Positions 23,194-33,907 of a stretch of 64,000 bases of DNA are shown here, one piece after another (the stretch's first letter is position 1; each line of letters starts with the position of its first letter). Made by a program: the position numbers and the translations under genes. Under the pieces are notes generated by a model. It was not told where the DNA came from. It searched no databases and worked only from the letters and a program-made list of their open reading frames with translations. Source of the stretch: Glebionis coronaria (Eukaryota; Streptophyta; Magnoliopsida; Asterales; Asteraceae); NCBI GenBank assembly GCA_025667525.1, contig CM046876.1, forward strand, positions 570,273,469 through 570,337,468, written 5' to 3'.

Positions 23194-24691
23194 TTTTTAA
23201 CATTGCAATAACTATTGAACACCTATGATCTTAATATTGTATTGTTAAAACATGAGATTTAGGGTTTACACATTTTTATTAAAAATTCGGACCAGTTTTG
23301 CTTGAATCACACGATTTTAGTGTTATTGCTAAATAAAGAAAAAATTTTCTTATAAACGCTATATTTATCATGTTAGATCTTAGGATTTAATTACTTGATT
23401 AAATGTTAGATCATGTAGTTAATTGTTCGGGTAACGATCCTACATAATAATCTTTACTTGTTTTAAGTGATTATATGGATAATATTATAATCTTTACTTG
23501 TTTTTTTAAGTGATTATGTGGATCCATGATTTACATGTATGTTGTCATGGATCAAACTTACTATGTGGTAATTGTTTCGAATATTTGGCATATCTTCTTA
23601 TTTTTAAATGAGATCATAAAATCTTTAATTAGGGAAGACTTAATATTCTATTAAAAACCTTAGATTTAAAAAGACTTTATTACCTAAATAAACGCATGTG
23701 GCTATGTGATTTATTTTTAGCGCATATATTTTGTATATTTGTTCTTAATAGTTATTTTTTTTCTAATATATTTTTGATATATGCCATGTGTTTAACCTTT
23801 TTTGTCTAAAATGTTGTAAACAATGGGTATATTTTCCAGAAATATAAATTTGACTAAATAACTATATAAAACTAATAGATTTGTTAAGAAGTTTAAATGA
23901 GACCTATTATTGAATGTATCTAGTGCTTTACTTATAAGTTAGTATCCTTATTCGTAGAGTGTTTCATCTCGATATTTCATGTTGGCTGAGTGTGTTGGGT
24001 TTACGAATTAAAGTGCCCTCGCTCCCCAAATGATAATAGAATGGCGTCGACGAATAATGGTTACTGAACAAATAATCTAGCACTCTATAATTCTTTAATG
24101 TGGTCATTTAATCTTCAAGAAAATGTCTATAAAAAGTTTTATAAAACTTATGCTATGGAGTTGTATGCATGCTTCTCCATACATAAACTTTTGATTAGAC
24201 ACATCAAACTAATACCCACAATTTAAGTTGAATGCCATCTAATTGTGAACACTTGAAGTTGCAATTTTAGTCAAGTGAGAGCCTTGGATTAAGATTGTGA
24301 TGGAAAGAAAACTATTCATATGAGTGAGATCTCGATTGAAAGTTTTACGTTCAATAGATTAGAAGACTTAATTGAGTTAGTTAGTGAGATCTAGAAACTC
24401 AAGGCATTAGAAAGGGACTAAACATGTTTACAATGCAAAGCTATTAAACTTGCAATGTAAGTCCTTTAAAATACTAGAATTGCAAAATGAGTTTGTTAAT
24501 TAAATTGTTCGACAAGTTGCCATGCTGAATACATTTATTACTAGTAGATCAACTGATGTAGTAAATTTATGTCACCATGGGTACTAGTAATTCAAGGAAA
24601 ATACTATGGTTAATTTATTAACTTGGGTAATTTTATTTTCTTGAAAGTATTGATTATCAAAAATACTAATACCTGAACTTTTTCTGTAGAA
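23194..24691 (+). other. CopB noncoding leader
   Basis: About 1.5 kb, AT-rich, between primer site and gag ATG. I see no coding frame and no clear repeat. Confidence 0.7.
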
Positions 24692-25594
24692 ATGCCTCAT
24701 CCCCAAAACAACTCTCAACATGTGTCTTCTGCCCTCAAAACTTTCTTTGAAGGCGAGAAGCTGACTGGCCCGAACTTCATTGATTGGTATCGCTCCCTAA
24801 GGATTGTCTTGAGGGTGACTGATACTATTAAATTGTTGTACCAGCCTTGTCCTCACATGCCTGCTGAAGATGCTTCCGAAGAGGACCATGCTCTTTTCAA
24901 AGTTGATTACAAAAGGTACTCTGATGTAGCCAGCATCATTCTTAGCGGAATGAATGCTTCTCTCAAGCAACAATTCGAGTACTATACTCCAATGGACATG
25001 CTTGCCGAGCTCCGCAATATGTTTGAAAAGACACCAGCTATTGAGCTCTACGATCTAGTAGACGAACTGAACAGCTGCAAACATCAAGCAGGACGACCCG
25101 TTAGTGCACACTACTTGAGAATGAAAGCGATGCTGGATCAGCTTTTTGTGCTAGGGAAACCCTATGACGATGCAATGTCGATCAACTTGATCAATAGGTC
25201 CCTTAACAAAGATTTTAATGAGTTTGTCAGAAACTTCAACATGCATTGCGAGGGGAAGACATTGAGTAATTTACACGCAATGCTCATTGACTATGAAAAG
25301 GGTTTGAAGGACAAAGCACCTGCACATGCACCTACGCCTTAAGTACTTGCAATACAAAAGGGTAGGGTTGCTAAGCCAAAACCGCAATCGAATAAGCAGA
25401 ATAAAGGCAAAGGAAAACCGGATAAGGGAAAGCAAGTTGTGACTTATCAGAACAAACCTAAGAAGCATCTTCCAAAGAAGAGGGATGATTCTCAAAAGGA
25501 GAAAAATTGCCACTACTATCATGGTGATGGACATTGGAAGAGGAACTGCCCTCTTTACCTCGAGGATTTGTGCACAAGTAAGAAGAAGTTTTAG
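24692..25594 (+). pseudogene. CopB gag with internal stop
   Basis: Begins MPHPQNNSQHVSSALK. Copia Gag core: FEGEKLTGPNFIDWYRSLRIVLR, then MLAELRNMFEK and LINRSLNKDFNEFV. An in-frame TAA at 25340 interrupts it. The frame continues through a Lys-rich basic stretch to a degenerate zinc knuckle CHYYHGDGHWKRNC, whose second Cys is replaced by Tyr, and a TAG at 25592. The product would coat RNA and build particles; this copy is probably inactive. Confidence 0.88.
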
Positions 25595-27108
25595 CCTGGT
25601 GCGTCAACTTCAGGTAACTTACTTGTGATTGAATTATTTAATCTATCATACAAATCTAATTCCTGGGTATATGATACACGATGTGGTATTAACATTTGTA
25701 ATACCATGCAGGGATTTAAGATTGAAAGGAAGCTATCTTATGGTGATCAATTTCTGCAAGTGGGCAATGGCGCACAAGTAGCGGTTGAAGCCATAGGAAC
25801 ATTTAAGCTAGTTTTACCTTCGGGTTTAGTACTGAGTTTGAATAAATGTCATTATGCACCTTCTATTGTTAGAGGTGTAGTTTCCGTTTCTTGTTTGATA
25901 GAACTTGGTTTTCACCATACTATTTCTAATAATGGAATTTGTGTTTCTTTGAATGGCATTTTCTATTTTACTGCTATTGCTATGAATGGTGTGTTTGAAA
26001 TTGATATGAATGATCATGTCACCAATGATAATAATAATTCTAATTTTAGCATCAATAAGAAGAGAAAGTTAGACTTGGATTCTTCTTATCTTTGGCATTG
26101 TAGACTTGCCCATATTGGGAAGACTCGCATGCAAAAGCTTTCAAAAGAAGGACTTTTGGATAGTTTCAATGATGAATCCTTGGATAAATGCGAATCTTGT
26201 ATTTCTAGGAAAATGACAAGGAAACCTTTTAATGCTAGCATTGAAAGGGCTACGGATCTACTTGGTCTTATACATACGAATGTGTGTGGACCACTTAGAC
26301 ATGTGTCAAAGAGAGGTGCTAGCCACTTCTTAACATTCACGGATGATTCCAGTCGATATGGTTTGTTTATTTACTTAAGCATAAATCTGAGGTGTTTGAA
26401 ACATTCAAAGTGTTTAAAGCTGAAGTAGAGTTACAAACTGGAAAGAAGATTAAAGCTCTTCGATCCGATCGAGGTGGCGAATACTTAAGTCAAGAGTTTA
26501 AAGATTATCTTGCTAAGAGTAGAATTGTCCAGAATCTTACTTCTCCTTATACTCCACAACAAAATGGTGTATCTGAAAGGAGAAATCGTACATTATTGGA
26601 TATGGTGCGATGCATGTTTAATCTTACTACTCTACCATTATCCTTTTGGGACTATGCCTTAGATTCTGCGATTCGTATTCTTAATATGGTTCCCAAAAAG
26701 AAGGTAAGTAAGACACCATATGAAATATGGCATGGCAAGAAGCCTAATATGTCTTATCTTAAGGTCTGGGGTTGTGAGGCGTACGTAAAACATGACTCAG
26801 CTGATAAACTCCATCAATGATCTGTGAAGTGTATCTTCGTAGGATACCCTAAGGAAACTATGGGTTACTACTTTTACTTCCCACCTAAAAACAAAGTTAT
26901 TGTTGCAAGATATGGAAATTTTCTTGAAAGAGAATTTGTATCTCAAGAATTGAGTGGGAGGAACTATGATCTGGAGGATGATCATGAAGATACATCACTT
27001 TCTGAAATTACTAGCGAAATTCCCGTAGAGCCAGAAAGTTTGGGTCCTCTACCGGAATTAGTTCCTATCCGAAGGTCTAAAAGGACTATTCGAGCACCAA
27101 CCGTCTAA
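25595..27108 (+). pseudogene. CopB protease and integrase, catalytically damaged
   Basis: Same frame as gag at first. The protease box reads WVYDTRCGINIC, where DTG-type boxes carry Gly after Thr. Next come the pre-integrase finger region (WHCRLAHIGKTRM...CESC) and integrase. The first catalytic Asp is Asn here (LIHTNVCGP; CopD keeps Asp), while RSDRGGEY and NGVSERRNRTLL are kept. A frameshift near 26365, a TGA at 26818 and another shift near 27100 break the frame. The final part is FVGYPKETMGYYFYFP and a linker ending RRSKRTIRAP. Confidence 0.88.
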
Positions 27109-28702
27109 GTCTAAACATAGAGGTTGAAGATAATGAACCAGGCGACTTCGGTGAACCTGCTATTTATAAATCTGCTATGCTTGATCCTAAGAGCAAAAAG
27201 TGGAAAGGTGCTATGGATGAGGAAATGCACTCCATGGATGTCAATGAAGTTTGGACGAAAGTGGATCCACCTCCTGGTGCTAAAGTAGTGAAACGTAAGT
27301 GGATTTATAAGTTGAAAACTGACATGGATGGAAAGATACAATCCTGCAAAGCTCGTTTGGTGGCCAAGGGCTGCACTCAAACGCATGGTGTTGACTACGA
27401 CAAGACCTTCTCGTCGGTAGCCAACATTAGAGCTATTAGGATTCTCATAGCTATAGCCGCGTACTATGACTATGAGATATGGCAAATGGATGTTAAAACT
27501 TCCTTCTTGAATGGTCGCTTAGACGAGGACATCTATATAGAGCAACCTCAAGGGTATGTTGATCCTGAATATCCAAATCGTGTGTGTAAACTTCAACGAT
27601 CTATTTATGGTCTGAAGCAAGCCTCACGACAATGGAATAAACGATTCGATGAAGAAATCAAGAAGTTTGGATTTGTTCAGAATCGTGATGAGCCATGTGT
27701 ATATCGTAAAGCTAGTGGGAGTAATGTAGTTTTCTTGGTCTTATATGTTGATGACATATTAATCATGGGAAGTCATATACCAAGTCTTAAAGCTGTTAAG
27801 GATTATCTTGGTAAATGTTTTTCTATGAAAGATCTAGGAGAAGCTGCATACATATTGGGTATTAAGATCTATCGTGATAGGAAAAGATGGTTGATTAGAC
27901 TTAGTCAAAGTGCATATCTTGACTAGATATTAAAGAGGTACAACATGCACAACTCCAAGAAAGGTTATCAACCTATGGATGTTGATCATGGTTTAAGTCA
28001 TGAGAAAGATGCATCAACTCCTTAAGAGGAGGAATACATGGCACAAGTTCCTTATGCTTCGGCTGTAGGATCTATCATGTATGCTGTAAGATACACAAGG
28101 CCTGATGTGGCGTTTTCTCAGAACTTAGTCAATCGTTATCAGCAGAAACCTGGTAAGCTCCACTGGGCTGCTGTTAAACACATTCTTAAGTATTTAAGGA
28201 ATACGAAAGACATGTTTCTTGTTTATGGGGGTAAACCGAACACAGAACTGAATGTTACAGGTTTTTGTGATGCTTCTTGGCAATGTGATAAAGATGATAC
28301 GAAGTCCCAAACTGGTTATGTCTTTGTCGTCAATGGAGGAGCTGTAGACTGGAAGAGTCGTAAGCAGTTAACAATAGCTATGCATGCTGCCCAGGCCGAG
28401 TATGTAGCTACCTCAGAAGCTGCGATGGAGGCTGTTTGGATTAGGAAATTTATTGATGATCTGGGAGTGATGCCTTCAATAAAGAATCCTACTGATATGA
28501 ACCTGGAGTCATGAAAGGCGCCAGACATTTTTTGAGGATATTTCACTATGTTCGAGAGCAAGTTACTGCCGGTGAAATTAACTTGTTGAAAGTTCACACA
28601 GATAGTAACTTAGCTGATCCTTTCACTAAGGCATTGTCTGGTAGGAAAGTCACCGAACATGCTAAGGGAATAGGACTTATGTTAGCTAGTGACTTCATGT
28701 AA
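27109..28702 (+). pseudogene. CopB reverse transcriptase and RNase H, broken
   Basis: Reverse transcriptase from [66 protein letters not shown] and catalytic box YVDDILIMG. Stops occur at 27924 and about 28023. RNase H follows: FCDASWQCDKDDTKSQTG and HAAQAEYVATSEAAMEAVW. A deletion near 28498 removes the stretch that in CopD reads YCDNSAEIIFAND and contains a catalytic Asp. The C-terminus is MKGARHF...NLADPFTKAL and ends at 28702. Confidence 0.9.
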
Positions 28703-29522
28703 ATCTGTGATTTAGTATTTGGATAAGTGGTATTAAACATTATTACCTTGATGAAATAAAGTTTGGGTTACGTTAATTTCTGTTAGTTAATTTTGTATCC
28801 TATATTTGCATGTTTATATCCATGAATATTAATTTATTCTATATTGTCCGTTGTCGATTAATAATATGGGAATATTATTAAATTAAGACAAATCTAAAGT
28901 TTGGTGAGAGTAGTTCTTGAAAAGAATACTTGATGTGATTACATACCAAATTTAGATGATATTCGATGATTCGAGATATAGGACTTATCCCAACTAAAGT
29001 GATATTACTTTATGGATCTTTGTCATTAAGTATATCATAAATAGTTATCCTTCGACCTGAGATACAAGGAAACGTTGTGGATCTAGTGCATTTCTGTGAA
29101 TCAATCTAACGCTACACGTAACTGGTGGCTATATGGATTTGATTTCAGGGGTGTTGCAAAATTCATGAGTTTTGCTTGTAGTCAAAATGGGATTTTGTTC
29201 CCTTCAATATTTTATTGGAGTTTTTATACAGCTGGGCCTCTCGTGGGATTAATTAAAGATGTATGTGTGGCCACACCCAAATTGATATTTGGTAATCTTT
29301 AATAATCAACGAACGAGAAAGCATTTTGTTAATTAAGTCATGACTGAGATCCATATCCTTATTAAATGTGTATTAAGAAACAAAAGGATAATAATAATGA
29401 TGTTTAATCATTAAAAGGTTTTGTCTAGGAGACGTTACTCGAGATCGTACTAGAGGCATCGACGTGTAGCTAGACGCTAATCGATGTGATCACGATATTT
29501 ATGAAATAGTCCAAGTGGGAGA
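28703..29522 (+). other. CopB 3' noncoding region and polypurine tract
   Basis: 820 bp, AT-rich, no reading frame. It ends with CCAAGTGGGAGA (29511-29522) immediately before the LTR, the likely plus-strand primer. 28983-29522 is repeated at 21884-22421. Confidence 0.85.
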
Positions 29523-30355
29523 TGTTAGTTTATGGACGTATTTAAATAGTCGTGTGTTAGGATCGAACTCGAGACTATGGGATTGCACACAAACGTTTAG
29601 AGCTATTTAATTAATTAATTATGTTTTATTTAAATATAGTTAATTAGTTGACGAGTGTTAAAACTGTGATTAACGACCGTTAAGTATTTAATGGAAAATG
29701 ACTAACAGACGTTAAATGTAAAAGTGGTAACTAAAGATTGTGTCCCAAAGTTAAAGGTTTTACTCACACTTTAGTAGCTAAAGGTTTTACTCAAACTTGC
29801 AGCGTAGACTACGATGAGACATTTTCTCTTGTAGCAGACTTACGAGCAACATATGGCCGTCCCCTATATGGGGAATATATGTCTTTTGGTCTTGGTTTTT
29901 AGACTATAATATATTCTCTGTAATCAGTTCTAGCCTAAAACCTAAGCTACCTTGACACTATAAATACAAGGCTCTAGGTATTGGTTTGATTATTCATTCA
30001 TTGTGAGAAAATCTCAATCCTAAGCCTTGCCATAGCCTTATTCGGCCGAGCCCTACTCTTGGATTGTTCGGTTTGAATTTTCCGCTTCTACGACACGGTT
30101 CTGCTCGTGTATACCTAGCTTGTCAAGTAGCTTGTTCGAGACGTGTGTACATGAACATAGATTCAACCTTTGTTAAGTTGATATTGGATTGGTGATTGCG
30201 TTCTAGTTATTGGAAGCATTACAAGGTAAGCTCCGTTTATTTTATGTTCAATTAATTATGTGCAAGTTATGATTATATGATCCTGAATTGCTTCCGCATG
30301 TGCTATGATGTTTATATGTTTTTTTTATCAAATAAATGTTATTTTAGATCTAACA
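29523..30355 (+). repeat. CopB 3' LTR with internal insertion
   Basis: 833 bp against 749 bp for the 5' LTR. The excess comes from a replacement at about 29750-29846. The TATA box TATAAATA and the terminal TGTTAG/CTAACA are retained. The base following the LTR starts AATCA. Confidence 0.92.
29750..29846 (+). pseudogene. Reverse-transcriptase gene fragment captured in an LTR
   Basis: Reads LVAKGFTQTCSVDYDETF then SLVADLRA in one frame. This is a core reverse-transcriptase segment matching CopD (53690-53770, minus) at all but a few bases. CopB's own gene differs much more (LVAKGCTQTHGVDYDKTF). The first 14 bases AAAGGTTTTACTCA are partly duplicated. Junctions share short homology with the LTR (CCCAAA on the left, GAGC on the right), as expected from template switching during reverse transcription. 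The 5' LTR has about 13 bases of ordinary LTR sequence here instead. Confidence 0.9.
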
Positions 30356-30410
30356 AATCAACACATTAGAGGAGTGCAAGTTGAGAATCATATAATTATG
30401 ATACTAAATA
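30356..30410. other. Short non-element segment left of TekA
   Basis: 55 bp between CopB and TekA. It ends in AAATA, the left copy of the TekA target duplication. It continues on the right of TekA at 50597. Origin unknown. Confidence 0.6.
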
Positions 30411-33410
30411 TGTAACACCCATTTTGGAAATGGAATGTTACGCATAATCATGGCGTGTCATCAAAGCATACAAGGATAAATGTCTAAGCATTATTTGACC
30501 ATAAAAGGGAAATACCGGAATCAAACATCGGTAACCCCAAAGTAGAGCTCATCACACACAAACATAAATACTGTAAAAGGAAAGGACGAAACAATGTCCA
30601 TTGCAAGCTGTATTAAAGTAAAGGAAAAGCATAAAGTAAAGAAAGTCAGTAAAGCTTCCAGTCCATATGCACGTACGTTTGAGATCTACGAGCGTCCCTG
30701 AGTACCTGCCGTTTTGGGAACATGAAAAGGAAAACGGCTGAGCAAGAAGCTCAGTGCACGGATGTACAAAATAGCATGAAATAGGATAAGCATGTAACAT
30801 ATAACAGCGGAAGACTAAGTTCTGAGTAGACTGGTTAAGTATTGAGAAAAACTGGTTTTATAGTTTGAAAAGCCTTATGTTTATCTTATGAAAACTGTTT
30901 TAACATATATATACCATAGCCCATATAGGTCATGAAAAGGTCACGTGCATGAATACTTGGAGGGGTGACCTCATCATGCTGATTAGAGGGGATGCCTCTA
31001 ATTAATATACTGGTCTGGGTAGGAGGGATCAACTCCTTGTGAAGGATGCAAGGCACACACCACATTCACCATGAAATACTGAATAAAACATGTAACTAGG
31101 ATGCACCCATACGCCCCACATGATATAATAATATGGCCAAAACTGAAAGGGACGCCACGAGCAATCACTCCGCCGTGGGGAAGTCATAACATTGGTGCCT
31201 CCAATGTTATGGTTATGGTACCTCCATAACTAGGTGAAACTGGTCATGCTTGTATATGGCTATAGATTATGCTAATTAAACATAAGCAGTTCAAAACAAT
31301 AAAACAAATACTGGGGAAAACAGTTGGCTGCATACGGGGAAATCCTAATAAGAAAAGAATGTCCATACTGAAAGGACGGGAATCCGTACCTCAAGTCCAG
31401 TGAATGAACGGAAGAAAGACTCCTACTTCTGGATCACTAACGCTACATGAATACACACGTGTATAAGTATCGAATCACTGATTACGTACTGGGTTTTATG
31501 TCTCATCTTAGCTTACTTTGTATGTTTTTAGGTCATGGTTTACTGTTTAAAGCCCTATCTGTGATTACCTTGTACTCTGATTAATCTGGTAAAGTATTAC
31601 TGGTAATTCATGTATTATTATACTTACTGTGTAATAATAAGTAAATTTCCAAAAATAGCAGGTTTCCAAAAATAGAAAGTTTCCAAAAATAGAAAGTTTC
31701 CAAAAATAGAAAGTTTCCAAAAATAGAAAGTTACCAAAAATAGAAAGTTTCCAAAAAAAGAAAGTTTCCAAAAATAGAAAGTTTCCAAAAATAGAAAGTT
31801 TCCAAAAATAGAAAGTTTCCTAAAATAGAAAGTTTCCAAAAATAGAATTCACTGCTTAAAATAGATCAGTTTCTAAAAATAGAAAGTTTCCAAAAATAGA
31901 TCAACTGCCTTAATTAAATAAGTTTCCATATATAGAAGGTTTCCATGATTAGATTAGTTGCCTTATTTAATTAAGTTTCTATAAATAGAAGTTTCCATAA
32001 TTAGAATTAAGCTGGTTGCATAAGCTAAAATATAAGTCTAAGTGTTTATAAGCTTATTTCTTAAGTCATATGATATAGTGTATAGTTTAATTATTATTTC
32101 ATGCATTTTAATTAAACTATAGGTTAAGTATTTTAATTAGAGTATAACATGTTTTAATTAAAATGGAATAAATTACTTAGGTTAAAATGTATATTAATAT
32201 GTATTAATAATATAACCTAAGTCATGTCTAAATTAATTAATTATAAGCATGTTTTAAATAATTAATTAATTATAACTTATAACATAAAAAAAAATACTTA
32301 GGTTAAATTAATATCATGCTAAATTAATAATTAAAAATAACCTAAGTCATGGTTTAATTAATATCTCATGTTATTAATTAATTTATATCCTAAGTTCATA
32401 ATTCATAATATTAACGTGTAGCATAAATCATGATTTAACCAACGAACCATGAATCGGGCATGAACTCGACACCGTACCCCGAGCCAACTCGGGGTACTTG
32501 TGTCCCCTTGCTGCCGTGGGTCCCACATGCACCAACCAAGACCAAAATGGTCTTGGTGGTGGCGGCTAAAAGCAAACCGAACCCCCCTCGGGTTGGTTAT
32601 ACTAGGCGGCCAAAAACAAACACCCTCATATAACAACCTTTGATTTTAATTAACCCCAAAACATGTTAGATCTATGGTTAATTATCATGTTTTAATAAGA
32701 ATAACAATAACATGTGCATGAAAATAATCAAAGATTTAAAAAGAATTAAAAAGAAAGGTTTAGAATGATATACCAATACGTAGCTTGGAATAGGATGAAC
32801 AAACACGGTTTATAGCAATGGTTTTCAAGATCAAAATCAATCAACAACCACCTATGGTGGTCCTTAAGGTGGCGGCACAAAGAGACCAAGAGGAGGAGAG
32901 AAAAACCTTTTTAGGTTAAATGCTTATTTTCTTGAAATGTAAAAATGAAATGAATATTTACCATAACCCCCCCTTTCATGTAAAAAGTCAATGGGCTAAG
33001 CCCATTTAGCTATGTGTGCCGTGGGTATGGGGCCCCACATGGGGTACCCGTACCTTTTCTCGTGTCCCGATGTTTCGTGTTCGTTCGTGGTTAAACGTGT
33101 TCGTGTTTAAAGTGTTTCTGTTTATTTTATCATGTAGTTTATCGTATTATTTACACTCGTAATTAAGTACTTACGTAATTATTTTAGTTCGTGTTTTAAA
33201 ATGGTGATCATGATTTAATTATGTTCACGTGAAATATCTATTAACTGTTTATCATGAGTTTGTACGTAATCGATACTTATCATGTCATACACGTATGCAC
33301 TTGCTTGATTATTAGCACATGAATGTGATCAATACTAAATAGGGTAAGTTTTAATCTAGGACGTACGATCTTAAGGGCACTATTCATGGTAAAAGCATGC
33401 GGGTTTTACA
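30411..33410 (-). repeat. TekA 3' LTR
   Basis: 3.0 kb. The minus strand starts TGTAAAACCCGC and ends GGGTGTTACA. It contains a TTTCCAAAAATAGAAAG minisatellite and a stretch of AATTAATT-rich DNA (32040-32400). A TATATATA run near 30910 in transcript sense is a possible promoter box. A short frame at 30552-30800 appears in both LTRs but has no recognisable product. Confidence 0.94.
31648..31853. repeat. 16-17 bp minisatellite in the TekA LTR
   Basis: About a dozen units of TTTCCAAAAATAGAAAG with small variants. The 5' LTR copy lies at 48829-49025. It produces spurious Phe/Leu/Trp-rich frames (FLETFYFWKLSIFGN) on the minus strand. Confidence 0.92.
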
Positions 33411-33422
33411 ATTCTTCCCCCC
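33411..33422 (-). promoter_or_regulatory. TekA polypurine tract
   Basis: GGGGGGAAGAAT on the minus strand, directly before the 3' LTR. Confidence 0.85.
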
Positions 33423-33487
33423 TAAAAAGAATAATTCGTCCCCGAATTATAGATAAAGTAAACTGGAAAGAAGTAACATACCCGAAC

Positions 33488-33907
33488 TCAAAATATGAAG
33501 TGAGGGTAAGAAGCCCGGATAGACTCCTCCGTTTCCCAAGTGGCTTCCCGCTCGGTATGGTCCCTCCAAATAATTTTGACGAATGGAATCGTCTTCCTTC
33601 TCATGACTCGTTCTTGCCTGTCAAGAACTCGTTCGGGTTCCTCTATAAAAGTGAGATCTTCACGTATCTGTTCCAGTGGATACTGAACCATGTGAAGGGG
33701 ATGATACTTGTACCCTCTGAGTAAGGACACATGAAACACGTTATGCACGTGCGAAAGCTGAGGAGGTAACGCCAATCGGTAAGATACTTCACCGATTCGT
33801 TCAATGATATCAAACGGTCCGATGAAACGAGGACTGAGTTTCCCTTTGATCCCGAAGCGTTTAACACCACGCGCCGGCGAAACCTTGAGGAAGACGTGGT
33901 CTCCCAC
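33488..33907 (-). pseudogene. TekA integrase C-terminus and chromodomain, out of frame
   Basis: 139 residues: [21 protein letters not shown] (the GPF/Y-type module, with [18 protein letters not shown]), HNVFHVSLL, then a chromodomain-like end [19 protein letters not shown]. Chromodomains steer integration to marked chromatin in this lineage. The upstream integrase frame ends [16 protein letters not shown] in a different frame, so a one-base indel near 33910 separates the two. The Met at 33907 is not the natural start. Confidence 0.9.

Larger units (their letters stand above)
22422..30355 (+). mobile_element. CopB, degenerate Ty1/copia element
   Basis: LTRs 22422-23170 and 29523-30355, both TGTTAG...CTAACA. 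Internal order is long leader, gag, protease, integrase, reverse transcriptase, RNase H. There are several stops and frameshifts, and changed catalytic residues in protease and integrase. CopD at the right of the window is a close relative on the other strand. The left neighbour is a piece of a sister copy. The 3' LTR is 84 bp longer because of an inserted coding fragment. Confidence 0.93.

Noticed and set aside
30552..30800. 82-codon frame kept in both TekA LTRs (also 47733-47981)
   Set aside because: LTR copies are near-identical for age reasons, so conservation carries no weight; no recognisable domain.
31565..31839. Phe/Leu/Trp-rich frames on the minus strand (also 48746-49020)
   Set aside because: Products of the TekA LTR minisatellite.
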